Source of the DNA: Cobetia sp. cqz5-12
Lineage (GTDB): Bacteria > Pseudomonadota > Gammaproteobacteria > Pseudomonadales > Halomonadaceae
DNA: 64,000 bases
Reading direction: 5' to 3'
Assembly: GCF_016495405.1 (NCBI RefSeq)
Contig: NZ_CP044522.1
Span: 3,643,638 to 3,707,637 of the forward strand
The position numbers and the translations under genes are program-made. Every line of letters starts with the position of its first letter. The first letter of the stretch is position 1. Of the stretch, positions 8,437-16,480 are shown piece by piece. The notes beneath the pieces were generated by a model. It was not told the origin of the DNA and ran no database searches. It saw nothing but the letters and a program-made list of their open reading frames with translations.

Positions 8437-9266
8437 GAAACCTCCTTGTGCTCATCCGCCGTGGACTCGGGCGATTCACTGCCCAGATACGCTTCACGCA
8501 CCTCGGGGTTGGCCGACACGCTGGCGTAATCGCCTTCCGCCAGCACCCGGCCGCGCGCCAGCACGCTGATGCGATCGCACAGACGGCTGACCACGCTCAG
8601 GTTGTGCTCGACCATCAGCACCGTACGGCCCCGCGCCGCGACACGAATCAGCTCGACCACACGGTCCACATCCTCGGCGCCCATGCCCTGGGTCGGCTCG
8701 TCCAGCAGCATCAGCGTGGGCTCAAGCGCCAGCGTGGTCGCCAGCTCCAGCGCCCGCTTGCGGCCATAGGGCAGACTGGCGGTCATACGGTGGGCGTCAT
8801 CGCGCAGCCCTACCTGCTCCAGCAGATGCAATGCCTGCTCGTTCAGGCTGTCGAGGCTGCGTTCCGGCTTCCAGAAATGAAACGAGGTGCCCTGCGGGCG
8901 TTGCAGGGCGACCCGCACGTTCTCGAGCACCGTCATCTGGGAAAACACCGCCGATATCTGGAAGGAGCGCACCAACCCAAGGCGCGCGATCTCATGCGAC
9001 TTCATGCGAGTGATGGATTTGCCGCGATAGAGAATCTCGCCGCGGGTGGCCGGTAGAAAGCGCGTCAGCAGATTGAAGACTGTCGTCTTGCCGGCACCAT
9101 TGGGGCCGATAAGGGCATGGATATGCCCTTCCTGCACCTGGAGATTGACGTCATCGACGGCCGTGAAACCCCGAAAATCCTTGCTCAAGCCACGCGTCTC
9201 GAGAATCGGGGCTGTCGCTGATGCGCCCCCGCTGGCACGCGGCCCCTGAATGGGCGGTGATGGCAT
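8433..9266 (-). CDS. livG: Branched-chain amino-acid-type ABC transporter ATP-binding protein LivG
   Basis: 277-residue ATPase that pairs with LivF on the LivHM permeases. Walker A GPNGAGKTT, a Q-loop region VRSFQISAVF, Walker B LMLLDEPTQGMG and the H-loop VEHN are present. The signature is SLPYGRKRALE in place of LSxGQxR, as often in LivG. The ATG at 9266 is chosen because GGAG lies seven bases upstream; the in-frame ATG at 9320 has no ribosome site. It is the first gene of the operon. Confidence 0.92.
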   Translation of the reverse strand: MPSPPIQGPRASGGASATAPILETRGLSKDFRGFTAVDDVNLQVQEGHIHALIGPNGAGKTTVFNLLTRFLPATRGEILYRGKSITRMKSHEIARLGLVRSFQISAVFSQMTVLENVRVALQRPQGTSFHFWKPERSLDSLNEQALHLLEQVGLRDDAHRMTASLPYGRKRALELATTLALEPTLMLLDEPTQGMGAEDVDRVVELIRVAARGRTVLMVEHNLSVVSRLCDRISVLARGRVLAEGDYASVSANPEVREAYLGSESPESTADEHKEVS

Positions 9267-9461
9267 GTCAGTACTCCGTCCTGACCGGCAAGCCGGTGGT
9301 CTGTGTCTTCCAAGAGACATGAGGGCTGTTCGTCAGCGCGGATGCCTGCAACGTCTGCCCACAACATCACGGCTCGTCATCGATACGCAGCATCAACAGG
9401 CGCCATCAACAGACGCCCCTGACAGACCCTCGATATGCGCCATCGTTGCGACCAGCGCAAC

Positions 9462-9475
9462 TGACGTTAACGTAA
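9462..9475. promoter_or_regulatory. ACGTTAACGT palindrome upstream of the liv operon
   Basis: TGACGTTAACGTAA contains a perfect 10-bp palindrome and lies about 190 bases before livG. It resembles, from memory, operators of MerR-family LiuR regulators of branched-chain amino-acid and acyl-CoA catabolism. On the minus strand a weak promoter (TTGCGC-N17-CATATC) follows directly downstream. The rest of the gene-free region 9267-9640 shows nothing else I can name. Confidence 0.4.
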
Positions 9476-9641
9476 ACTAGAATAGCGAGAGGCGCGCTGC
9501 CAGCGGCAAGCGCGCTCACTCGACCAATAGCCGATATATCAGCGACTTCTTTACAAAGTAGCCCTCCCGAGACATCTCAAGGCTGGCAGCTTCCCCCAGC
9601 AACCCGAGCTGAAGAGTCGAGATGAGCGCTATTTCCGCCAT

Positions 9642-9687
9642 AAAAAAGACGCCTGTCCGTCGCGGAATACCGCGCCGAAGAGGCGTC
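9642..9687 (-). terminator. Terminator of sdaA
   Basis: GACGCCT (9648-9654) pairs with AGGCGTC (9681-9687), with an inner CGCGG/CCGCG stem, followed on the minus strand by six T residues. It lies about 130 bases past the sdaA stop. A second GC-rich hairpin without a T-tract (9755-9777) sits between. Confidence 0.75.
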
Positions 9688-9819
9688 AACGAGGGTTGCC
9701 GAGATCATGACCTCTGGCCGGAGATCATGTACCTGACAAGAGACAACGGGTTTGGCCGGAGGCAGCAGGCCTCCGGCGGAAAGTCATATCAGCTCATATT
9801 GGGGTGGCAACCGGTCGTA

Positions 9820-11202
9820 TCAGCATTCGATGGCGTTGACCGCGAGACCGCCCTTGGAGGTCTCCTTGTACTTGTCCTGCATGTCGCGGCCGGTGTCACG
9901 CATGGTGCGGATCGCCTTGTCCAGCGAGACGAAGTGATCGCCATCGCCACACATCGCCATCTGGGCGGCATTGATCGCCTTGACCGAGGCAATCGCATTG
10001 CGCTCGATGCAGGGAATCTGCACCAGGCCGCCGATCGGGTCACAGGTCAGTCCCAGATTGTGCTCCAGACCGATTTCCGCCGCGTTCTCGACCTGCTCCG
10101 GCGTCGCGCCCATCAGCTCGGCAAGCCCGGCGGCCGCCATGGCGCAGGCGGAGCCCACCTCGCCCTGACAACCGACTTCCGCCCCGGAGATGGAGGCGTT
10201 CTTCTTGCACAGGATGCCCACCGAGGCTGCCGTGAGCAGGAAGTCGACCACGTCCTCCTCGCGCGCATCCTCCTGGAACTTCATGTAATAGCTGAGCACC
10301 GCCGGAATGATGCCGGCCGCGCCATTGGTCGGCGCCGTCACCATGCGGCCGCCGGCCGCGTTCTCTTCATTGACCGCCAGCGCGAACAGGTTGACCCAGT
10401 CCATCGCCGAGAAGGTCGAGGTGATGATCGACTTGCTGGATTCCACATCCAGCAGACGCGCGTGCAGACGCTTGGCACGGCGCTTGACGTTGAGCCCGCC
10501 GGGCAGCACGCCTTCGTGCGTCAGACCGTTGTCGATGCACTCGTTCATCACTTCCCAGATGCGCCATAGCCCACGTCGCACCTGGGTCTCACTGCGCAGC
10601 GCACACTCGTTGGCCATCATCAGCTCGCTGATGCGCATCTTGTGCATGCGACACAGCGCCAGCAGTTCATTGGCGGTGTTGAATCCATACGGCAGACGCA
10701 GGCTTTCATCTTCCAGCAGCGGGTCACGCGCGGCCTCGACTTCGTCGACCACGAAACCGCCGCCCACTGAGTAATAGACATTGCGATACAGCTCATCGCG
10801 ATGGCCGTAGGCGATCAGACGCATGGCATTGGGGTGATATGGCAGCGGCGCATCGTGCCACTGCATGTCACGTACCCACACGAAGGGCACCGCGATGCGG
10901 TTGTCGAGCAGCAGTGTCTGGGACTCCAGCAGCTCTTCGATGCAGGGGTCGATGATGGCAGGGTCGATCGTTTCCGGCAGCTCGCCCATCAGGCCGAGAA
11001 TGGTCGCCTTGTCGGTGCCATGGCCTACGCCGGTGGCAGACAGCGAACCATGCAATTGCACCTCGATTCGCGCCACGCGCTCCAGCTGGTCACGCGAGCG
11101 CAGGGTCTCGACGAACTGCGCAGCAGCACGCATCGGGCCGACGGTGTGCGAGCTGGAGGGGCCGACACCGACCTTGAAGAGATCAAATACACTGATGGAC
11201 AT
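9820..11202 (-). CDS. sdaA: L-serine dehydratase (ammonia-lyase), Fe-S type, single chain
   Basis: 460-residue enzyme converting L-serine to pyruvate and ammonium with an oxygen-sensitive [4Fe-4S] cluster. The N-terminal beta domain begins FDLFKVGVGPSSSHTVGPM. The C-terminal alpha domain has the conserved Gly-rich Cys region (ISGAEVGCQGEVGSACAM) and further cluster cysteines in LTCDPIGG and QIPCIERN. GAGGTG precedes the ATG. Divergent from a LysR regulator across 264 bp that contain a palindrome, so autogenous or serine-linked control is likely but inferred. Confidence 0.96.
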   Translation of the reverse strand: MSISVFDLFKVGVGPSSSHTVGPMRAAAQFVETLRSRDQLERVARIEVQLHGSLSATGVGHGTDKATILGLMGELPETIDPAIIDPCIEELLESQTLLLDNRIAVPFVWVRDMQWHDAPLPYHPNAMRLIAYGHRDELYRNVYYSVGGGFVVDEVEAARDPLLEDESLRLPYGFNTANELLALCRMHKMRISELMMANECALRSETQVRRGLWRIWEVMNECIDNGLTHEGVLPGGLNVKRRAKRLHARLLDVESSKSIITSTFSAMDWVNLFALAVNEENAAGGRMVTAPTNGAAGIIPAVLSYYMKFQEDAREEDVVDFLLTAASVGILCKKNASISGAEVGCQGEVGSACAMAAAGLAELMGATPEQVENAAEIGLEHNLGLTCDPIGGLVQIPCIERNAIASVKAINAAQMAMCGDGDHFVSLDKAIRTMRDTGRDMQDKYKETSKGGLAVNAIEC

Positions 11203-11309
11203 GACAACACCTCATCTCGGAAACTCGCCGCGCCTGAGCGCCTGCCAGTGGATGAGGCAATGATGATGGATGGGGACGGGACGCGACAAACCATAAAAAT
11301 TGGTCGTGG

Positions 11310-11326
11310 GTTTAGCCTGACTAAAC
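11310..11326. promoter_or_regulatory. LysR-type operator between sdaA and its divergent regulator
   Basis: GTTTAG-CCTGA-CTAAAC is a 6-5-6 inverted repeat with the T-N11-A geometry of LysR-regulator boxes, midway between the divergent starts. It overlaps a plausible plus-strand promoter (TTGGTC at 11300, TAAACT at 11322). Confidence 0.5.
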
Positions 11327-11466
11327 TCTATGCATCAAAAACGGCGTAAACTATGCTCTTCACGCCACCTTGTGCCCTGATGCCTTTAGCTATCATCGCC
11401 ATCTGCGTCTGGCCATCGCGGTTTCTCCCTCTTTATCTGCCTCCAGCGCTTGCATGAGACCCGCCC

Positions 11467-12477
11467 ATGACGTCTTCCCTCGACAACTCGCCTGGCACTG
11501 GCCCCGTCGTGCCGCCGACGGCGACCGGCACGCCCGCCACCACACCGAGCCTGCGCCACCTGAACGGTCAGACCCATGCCTGGCTACAGGTCTTCGCCTG
11601 CGCCGCGCGTCATGGCTCCTTCACGCGTGCGGCGGAAGAACTGCACGTCACCACGGGCGCGGTGAGTCAGCAGATCAAGCAGCTGGAGGAGCGGCTGGGC
11701 TTCAAGCTGTTTCTGCGTCGTTCACGCGGACTCGAACTGACAGGGGAAGGCGCGCGACTGGCGCGAGTGGTGGAGCAGTCCTATAGCGCGGTGGGACTGG
11801 AGGTCAAACGGCTGCGCAGCGGCTTGATGAGCGGTGTACTCAGGCTGCGTTCGGTGCCGTCATTTCTCTCCAAATGGTTGGCGCCCCGGCTGCCGCGCCT
11901 GCAGGCACGCTTCCCGGATATCGAGCTGCACGTGCGCGCCGAAGACAGTGACTCGCCACTGCGCGAGGGCGATTTCGAGCTGGCGGTCGACCTCAACGAT
12001 GGTCACTACCCGGGTATGCAGGTCACCGACCTGATGGAAGAGGAGATCTTCCCCGTCTGTCATCCCGGTCTGATGCGCGGCCGCCCACCGCTGCGCAGCG
12101 CAGAGGACCTCGCCTGGTATCCGCTGCTGCACGACATCACCGCCTGGCGCGGCAGTCACGATCACGCCGAGTGGGAATTCTATCTGGCCAGCATCGGCGC
12201 CCCCGAGATCAACGTTCAGCGTGGCTATACCTTCAACCGCAACCATCTGTCGATGGAAGCTGCCATCGCCGGCATGGGAGTCGCGATGGCAAGGCGCACG
12301 CTGATCACCGACGAGCTGTCCCGCGGCACGCTGATCGCGCCCTTCACGCAGCGGGTACTGACCGGCAAGCGCTACGTCATCGTCCATCCCCACGGCACCC
12401 TGGATGATGGCCGGATCCAGGCCGTGCATGACTGGATCGTCGAGGAGGCCGAGCGTGATCGGTTACGTCAGAACTGA
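11467..12477 (+). CDS. LysR family transcriptional regulator (GcvA-like)
   Basis: 336-residue regulator. After a Pro/Thr-rich extension of about 35 residues comes the winged helix-turn-helix (WLQVFACAARHGSFTRAAEELHVTTGAVSQQIKQLEE), then an effector domain with the GcvA/AmpR-type sequence around LRLRSVPSFLSKWLAPRLPRLQARFPDIELHV. It diverges from sdaA and is its likely regulator. The ATG has only a weak ribosome site, so a start a few codons downstream is possible. The inducer is not evident. Confidence 0.88.
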   Translation: MTSSLDNSPGTGPVVPPTATGTPATTPSLRHLNGQTHAWLQVFACAARHGSFTRAAEELHVTTGAVSQQIKQLEERLGFKLFLRRSRGLELTGEGARLARVVEQSYSAVGLEVKRLRSGLMSGVLRLRSVPSFLSKWLAPRLPRLQARFPDIELHVRAEDSDSPLREGDFELAVDLNDGHYPGMQVTDLMEEEIFPVCHPGLMRGRPPLRSAEDLAWYPLLHDITAWRGSHDHAEWEFYLASIGAPEINVQRGYTFNRNHLSMEAAIAGMGVAMARRTLITDELSRGTLIAPFTQRVLTGKRYVIVHPHGTLDDGRIQAVHDWIVEEAERDRLRQN

Positions 12478-12542
12478 CGAACATTCCCGCTCGGCGCAAC
12501 ATCGATGCTGAAATGGAATCTCACAGTTTTCTTACCAGAATA

Positions 12543-12571
12543 TTAACTGAGCACCTTTGCATCGTTATAAT
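12543..12571 (+). promoter_or_regulatory. Sigma-70 promoter
   Basis: TTAACT (12543-12548), a 17-base spacer and a perfect TATAAT (12566-12571) lie about 40 bases before the membrane-protein gene at 12610. This is one of the best-matching sigma-70 promoters in the window. Confidence 0.7.
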
Positions 12572-12609
12572 GAGCAGGCAAACAACACCCTCACCCTGAC
12601 AGGCAGTCC

Positions 12610-13365
12610 ATGGACTGTCCGGAGAGTCCCTTGTCTCGCCTGACTTCGCATACCCAGCACCATAACGCTGTCCCGCTCCCCATCAGCGCCGAACAACCGC
12701 TGTATGGGCGCAAGCCCACTTCGCTCTTCATGCAAGCCTGCCTGCGCCTGGCCATCTATGCGCCACTGGTAGCCGCGATGATGTCGCTGGTCATGCATGA
12801 TGCCCACCACTTCGGTGATGTCGGCTTCAGCGAAGCCAGCTGGACAGAACACATGCAGAGCACTCTGCTGGCCTTGAGCGCAGCCACCATGTGGGTGGTA
12901 CATTCACGCCTGCCGGACCTGCGTACCATCAGCCTGCTGCTGTTCGGCCTGTTCGCGGCGTCCCTGATCCGTGAACAGGACGCCCTGCTCGACGGCATGA
13001 TCGGCGATGGCAGTTGGCAGTTCCTGGTCAGCGTGGTCGCGATCCCGGTCATCATCGGCGTATGGCGCAACCGCAGCCGCTTCATTGCCGAGTTCGAGCA
13101 CTTCGGACGCAGCTTCGCGTTCGGCCTGTTCGGCGCAGGCTTCCTGGGGACCTACGTCTTCTCACGCCTCTACGGCCGCTCGGAATTCTGGGAAACCCTG
13201 ATGGGGGACTCCTACCTTCGTTCGGTCAAGAATGCTGCCGAGGAAGTCACCGAACTGTTCGGCTACACCCTGATGGCCATCGCCGTGATCGAGATCGTGC
13301 TGCTGGCGATCCGCATGGGCCGCCAGCGCCGCGCCCTGCTGCGTGAGCTCAACGCCAACGACTGA
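12610..13365 (+). CDS. Conserved membrane protein of unknown function
   Basis: 251 residues with six hydrophobic segments (about residues 44-60, 80-96, 103-120, 136-151, 172-189 and 218-236). Between segments 3 and 4 is a charged loop, IREQDALLDGMIGD, whose conserved-looking acidic and basic residues suggest function. I do not recognise the family. A TTG at 12631 has the better ribosome site (GGAGAG) and would give 244 residues. The gene is a single transcription unit with its own strong promoter and terminator. Confidence 0.75.
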   Translation: MDCPESPLSRLTSHTQHHNAVPLPISAEQPLYGRKPTSLFMQACLRLAIYAPLVAAMMSLVMHDAHHFGDVGFSEASWTEHMQSTLLALSAATMWVVHSRLPDLRTISLLLFGLFAASLIREQDALLDGMIGDGSWQFLVSVVAIPVIIGVWRNRSRFIAEFEHFGRSFAFGLFGAGFLGTYVFSRLYGRSEFWETLMGDSYLRSVKNAAEEVTELFGYTLMAIAVIEIVLLAIRMGRQRRALLRELNAND

Positions 13366-13515
13366 GCCCGGCAGCAAAACCCTCTTGCCGAGCTGCATGC
13401 AAGACCTGTCGCACGGCCGTCACTTCGCGCTGCCCCATGAAACAACGCGAAGTGACGTGACATGACATGAAGCACAGCACGAAGCGCAAGAGACAGACAG
13501 ACCCGTGACTCTCCC

Positions 13516-13552
13516 AAAAGCCGCTGCTCACCTGAGCCGCGGCTTTTTTTCG
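13516..13552 (+). terminator. Rho-independent terminator
   Basis: AAAGCCGC and GCGGCTTT enclose an inner GCTCA/TGAGC stem, followed by a T-run ending at 13550. It terminates the membrane-protein gene at 12610. Confidence 0.9.
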
Positions 13553-13562
13553 TTTCTACTCT

Positions 13563-13646
13563 CAACAGTCTCTGCCCGACAGTCTCTACTCGACAGCCTT
13601 CTCTCGACAGGCTGCGCTAGACAGCCGTCTCTCGATAGCCATTGCG
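13563..13646. repeat. 14-bp degenerate tandem repeat, six copies
   Basis: Six head-to-tail 14-base units of the form CGACAGTCTCTACT (starts 13563, 13577, 13591, 13605, 13619 and 13633), all keeping a central ACAG or ATAG. They directly follow the terminator at 13516-13552. No reading frame uses them convincingly. Confidence 0.85.
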
Positions 13647-13680
13647 CGAGGCGCTGACAGGAAACGGCTGGACATCAAAT

Positions 13681-13699
13681 GAGAATGATTATATTTTAC
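13681..13699. promoter_or_regulatory. Fur-box-like sequence
   Basis: GAGAATGATTATATTTTAC matches about 13 of 19 positions of the classical Fur consensus, strongest in the first half-site. It is an AT-rich island in otherwise GC-rich DNA, about 100 bases before the peptidase gene. A -10-like TACAAT follows near 13713. Confidence 0.35.
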
Positions 13700-13793
13700 T
13701 AAGCAGTGGATACAATTCAACTATCGCCACTGCCACAGGAAAGCACCGACAGGATCTTGACCGTGTCATGCCCTCATTCTCAAGGAGCCTCAC

Positions 13794-14120
13794 ATGCGCT
13801 GGTTCAGTAGCTACCGCTTGCACGGTCATAGTCTTGCCCCCAGTCTCCCGCAGCACAGCCTCATCATCAGCATGCGCTGGCCCAGTCGCTGGCGATTGAC
13901 GCCCGGCGCCACCGTCGTGGTGGAACATCCCAGACTGGGCCAGCTGGTCAAACGCCTGCATCGTATCGATGATAACGGCCGCCTATGGCTGCGCGGCGAG
14001 CATCCCGACGGCTTGAGCAGCGAGCAGATGGGCCCGGTCTCCCGTCAGTGCATCAAGGGCCGTGTCGTCTTCAGCGTGGCGGCAACGCCTTCGTCTCACC
14101 AGTTGCGCCACGGCGCCTGA
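13794..14120 (+). CDS. S24/S26-like peptidase, Ni-type superoxide dismutase maturation protease (SodX) type
   Basis: 108-residue soluble protein with the compact serine-lysine peptidase fold of LexA/signal-peptidase relatives. Ser13 lies in GHSLAPSL and Lys53 in GQLVKRL, the spacing and context of the catalytic Ser/Lys dyad, and the C-terminus keeps an MGPV...IKGRVVFS strand like SodX proteins (FGPV...V.GRV). SodX trims the N-terminus of Ni-SOD (SodN), but no sodN lies nearby, so substrate and name are uncertain. No membrane segment. GGAG precedes the ATG. Confidence 0.65.
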   Translation: MRWFSSYRLHGHSLAPSLPQHSLIISMRWPSRWRLTPGATVVVEHPRLGQLVKRLHRIDDNGRLWLRGEHPDGLSSEQMGPVSRQCIKGRVVFSVAATPSSHQLRHGA

Positions 14121-14228
14121 TAACCCCCAGGGCACATCACGCAGCTCTGGAACGACACAGCTCGAAGGTGACATGCCCCGTAGAGAAAGCCACGCAAAGA
14201 AAAGCCCGTAACGAAAAGCCCCACAAAC

Positions 14229-14269
14229 GACAACGCCCGCCTCCCATTCGCATGGGGGCGGGCGTTGTC
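14229..14269 (-). terminator. Long hairpin, terminator of rpoD
   Basis: A stem of about 18 pairs (GACAACGCCCGCC with GGCGGGCGTTGTC, inner CCCAT/ATGGG) lies 47 bases past the rpoD stop. The T-tract is weak in either direction, so it may act mainly by strong pairing, possibly serving both strands. Confidence 0.65.
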
Positions 14270-14315
14270 TTGTCAGCGGGGCCAGCAGTCGAGGCGTGGC
14301 CCCGAGCGCTTCAGA

Positions 14316-16154
14316 TCACTCTTCCATGAAGGAACGCAGTGACTCGGAGCGTGACGGGTGACGCAGCTTGCGCAGCGCTTTCGCTTCGATCTGACGGATA
14401 CGCTCACGGGTGACATCGAACTGCTTGCCGACTTCCTCGAGGGTATGGTCGGTGTTCATGTCGATACCGAAGCGCATGCGCAGCACCTTGGCTTCACGTG
14501 CGGTCAGGCCGGACAGGATGCCGCGGGTCGCTTCGATCAGGCCTTCGCCGGTGGCGGAGTCGATCGGCGAGACCATGGTGCCGTCCTCGATGAAGTCACC
14601 CAGGTGCGAATCATCATCGTCACCGATCGGCGTCTCCATGGAGATGGGCTCCTTGGCGATCTTGAGCACGCGACGCACCTTGTCTTCCGGCATCTCGAGA
14701 CGCTCGCCCAACTCTTCCGGCGTCGGCTCGCGACCCATTTCCTGCAGCATCTGACGCGAGACACGGTTCAGCTTGTTGATGGTCTCGATCATGTGCACCG
14801 GAATACGGATGGTGCGCGCCTGGTCCGCGATGGAGCGAGTGATCGCCTGACGGATCCACCAGGTGGCGTAGGTCGAGAACTTGTAACCACGACGGTACTC
14901 GAACTTGTCCACGGCCTTCATCAGACCGATGTTGCCTTCCTGGATGAGATCCAGGAACTGCAGACCACGGTTGGTGTACTTCTTGGCGATGGAGATGACC
15001 AGACGCAGGTTGGCCTCGACCATTTCCTTCTTGGCACGACGCGCCTTGGCTTCACCGATCGACAGGCGACGGTTCACTTCCTTCAGCTCGCTGACCGGCA
15101 GCTGGACCATGTCCTGCTCGAAGGCGATCTTGCGCTGGGCACGCAGCACGTCGGCACGGAACGGCTCGAGCTTGTCGGCGTACTTCTTGCTGCCACCGAT
15201 GAAGCTGTCGAACCAGTCCATGTCGGACTCATGGCCCGGGAAAGCCTTGATGAAGCTCTTGCGAGGCACCTTGCCGCGCTTGACGAAGATCTGCAGGATG
15301 ACCTTTTCCTGCTCGCGCACCTGCTCGACGGACACGCGAACCTGGCCGACCAGGCGCTCGAAGTGCTTGGGCACCAGCTTGATCGGCGAGAACAGCTCGG
15401 CAAGACGGTCCTGCTCGGCTTTCGCCTCGGCAGAGCCGGAGCCGTACTTCTCGATGGCGGCCTTGGTCGCCTCGTTCTGCTCACGGATCTGCTCGAAGCG
15501 GACGCGGGCCAGCTCGGGGTCCGGGCCGCCTTCAGAAGCGGAATCGTCATCTTCGTCTTCGTCGCCTTCGGACTCTTCGCCCTCGGGGATCTCTTCGACT
15601 TCCTCGACTTCGACTTCGGCGACACCCGGCACGCCTTCGTCAGGGTCGATGAAACCGGAGAAGAGATCGGACAGACGTCCGCCGTCTTCGCCCAGAGTGC
15701 CGTCGTAGGCTTCCAGGATGGAGTCGACTGCCCCCGGCAAGAATGCCAGCGACGACATCACCTCACGCGTGCCCTCCTCGATCCGCTTGGCGATCTTGAT
15801 TTCGCCTTCGCGGGTCAGGAGTTCCACGGTGCCCATCTCACGCATGTACATGCGGACAGGGTCGGTGGTGCGTCCCACATCGCTTTCCACCGCGGCGAGG
15901 GCAGCAACGGCCTCTTCGGCGGCAGACTCGTCAGTGGAGGAATCAGACATCATCAGGGTATCGGCATCGGGCGCTTCTTCCGCGACCTTGATGCCCATAT
16001 CGTTGATCATGCTGATGATGTCTTCCACCTGTTCGGGATCAGCGATATCCTCGGGCAGGTGATCGTTGACCTCGGCATAGGTCAGGTAACCCTGTTCCTT
16101 GCCGCGCGCGATCAACTCCTTGAGACGCGACTGCTGCTGCGCATTACCAGCCAT
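14316..16154 (-). CDS. rpoD: RNA polymerase primary sigma factor RpoD (sigma-70)
   Basis: 612-residue housekeeping sigma factor. Region 1.1 is at the N-terminus ([27 protein letters not shown]). The large non-conserved region has a highly acidic stretch. Region 2 contains the -10-binding, melting helix ([43 protein letters not shown]), and regions 3 and 4 end in a [20 protein letters not shown] helix-turn-helix. The ATG at 16154 (MAGNAQQQ) has AGGGG upstream; longer in-frame extensions lack ribosome sites. Third gene of the rpsU-dnaG-rpoD macromolecular-synthesis operon. Confidence 0.97.
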   Translation of the reverse strand: MAGNAQQQSRLKELIARGKEQGYLTYAEVNDHLPEDIADPEQVEDIISMINDMGIKVAEEAPDADTLMMSDSSTDESAAEEAVAALAAVESDVGRTTDPVRMYMREMGTVELLTREGEIKIAKRIEEGTREVMSSLAFLPGAVDSILEAYDGTLGEDGGRLSDLFSGFIDPDEGVPGVAEVEVEEVEEIPEGEESEGDEDEDDDSASEGGPDPELARVRFEQIREQNEATKAAIEKYGSGSAEAKAEQDRLAELFSPIKLVPKHFERLVGQVRVSVEQVREQEKVILQIFVKRGKVPRKSFIKAFPGHESDMDWFDSFIGGSKKYADKLEPFRADVLRAQRKIAFEQDMVQLPVSELKEVNRRLSIGEAKARRAKKEMVEANLRLVISIAKKYTNRGLQFLDLIQEGNIGLMKAVDKFEYRRGYKFSTYATWWIRQAITRSIADQARTIRIPVHMIETINKLNRVSRQMLQEMGREPTPEELGERLEMPEDKVRRVLKIAKEPISMETPIGDDDDSHLGDFIEDGTMVSPIDSATGEGLIEATRGILSGLTAREAKVLRMRFGIDMNTDHTLEEVGKQFDVTRERIRQIEAKALRKLRHPSRSESLRSFMEE

Positions 16155-16366
16155 AGAACCCCTATCTCGACGAAGAAGAATGAAGCACCTGGACGCGACG
16201 CGGCTCAGCGAGTGAGCATGGCGCCGGTATAGGGACGAAGAGAGCATCAAGCGCACCAGTATAGCGTGCCATCAGGAGATGCTGCCAGCGGCGTATTTGC
16301 CGGACCATCCAGGTGTGTTAGCGTTATCGGTTACGTTGCGGCAGTCCGCATCGGGAGCTACCTCAT

Positions 16367-16395
16367 TAAATAGTGGGCATGAGTGCGTCTTTCAA
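16367..16395 (-). promoter_or_regulatory. Promoter upstream of rpoD, sigma-70 and heat-shock-like
   Basis: On the minus strand TTGAAA (16390-16395), a 17-base spacer and TATTTA (16367-16372) form a sigma-70 promoter. The same bases read CCTTGAA, 13 bases, CCCACTAT, close to the sigma-32 consensus CTTGAA...CCCCAT. It lies in the 326-bp dnaG-rpoD gap, about 210 bases before rpoD. E. coli rpoD has a heat-shock promoter in the 3' part of dnaG, so an internal stress promoter here is plausible. Confidence 0.5.
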
Positions 16396-16480
16396 GGCCA
16401 TGGGACGTATTTTCCTGCGCCATCACCTCAGCTCTCACGGCATTTCCACCATTGTCGGCCTTCCTGGCACCGAGACTGCG

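Noticed and set aside
9755..9777. GC-rich hairpin as the sdaA terminator
   Set aside because: No T-tract follows on the minus strand; the hairpin at 9642-9687 has one.
13794..14120. Calling the peptidase a LexA or UmuD fragment
   Set aside because: There is no DNA-binding domain or Ala-Gly cleavage site, and the C-terminal strand fits SodX-type proteins better.
14358..16232. Long plus-strand reading frame antisense to rpoD (624 codons)
   Set aside because: A shadow frame of high-GC DNA; composition is His/Gln/Leu-rich noise, there is no ribosome site, and rpoD on the other strand is certain.
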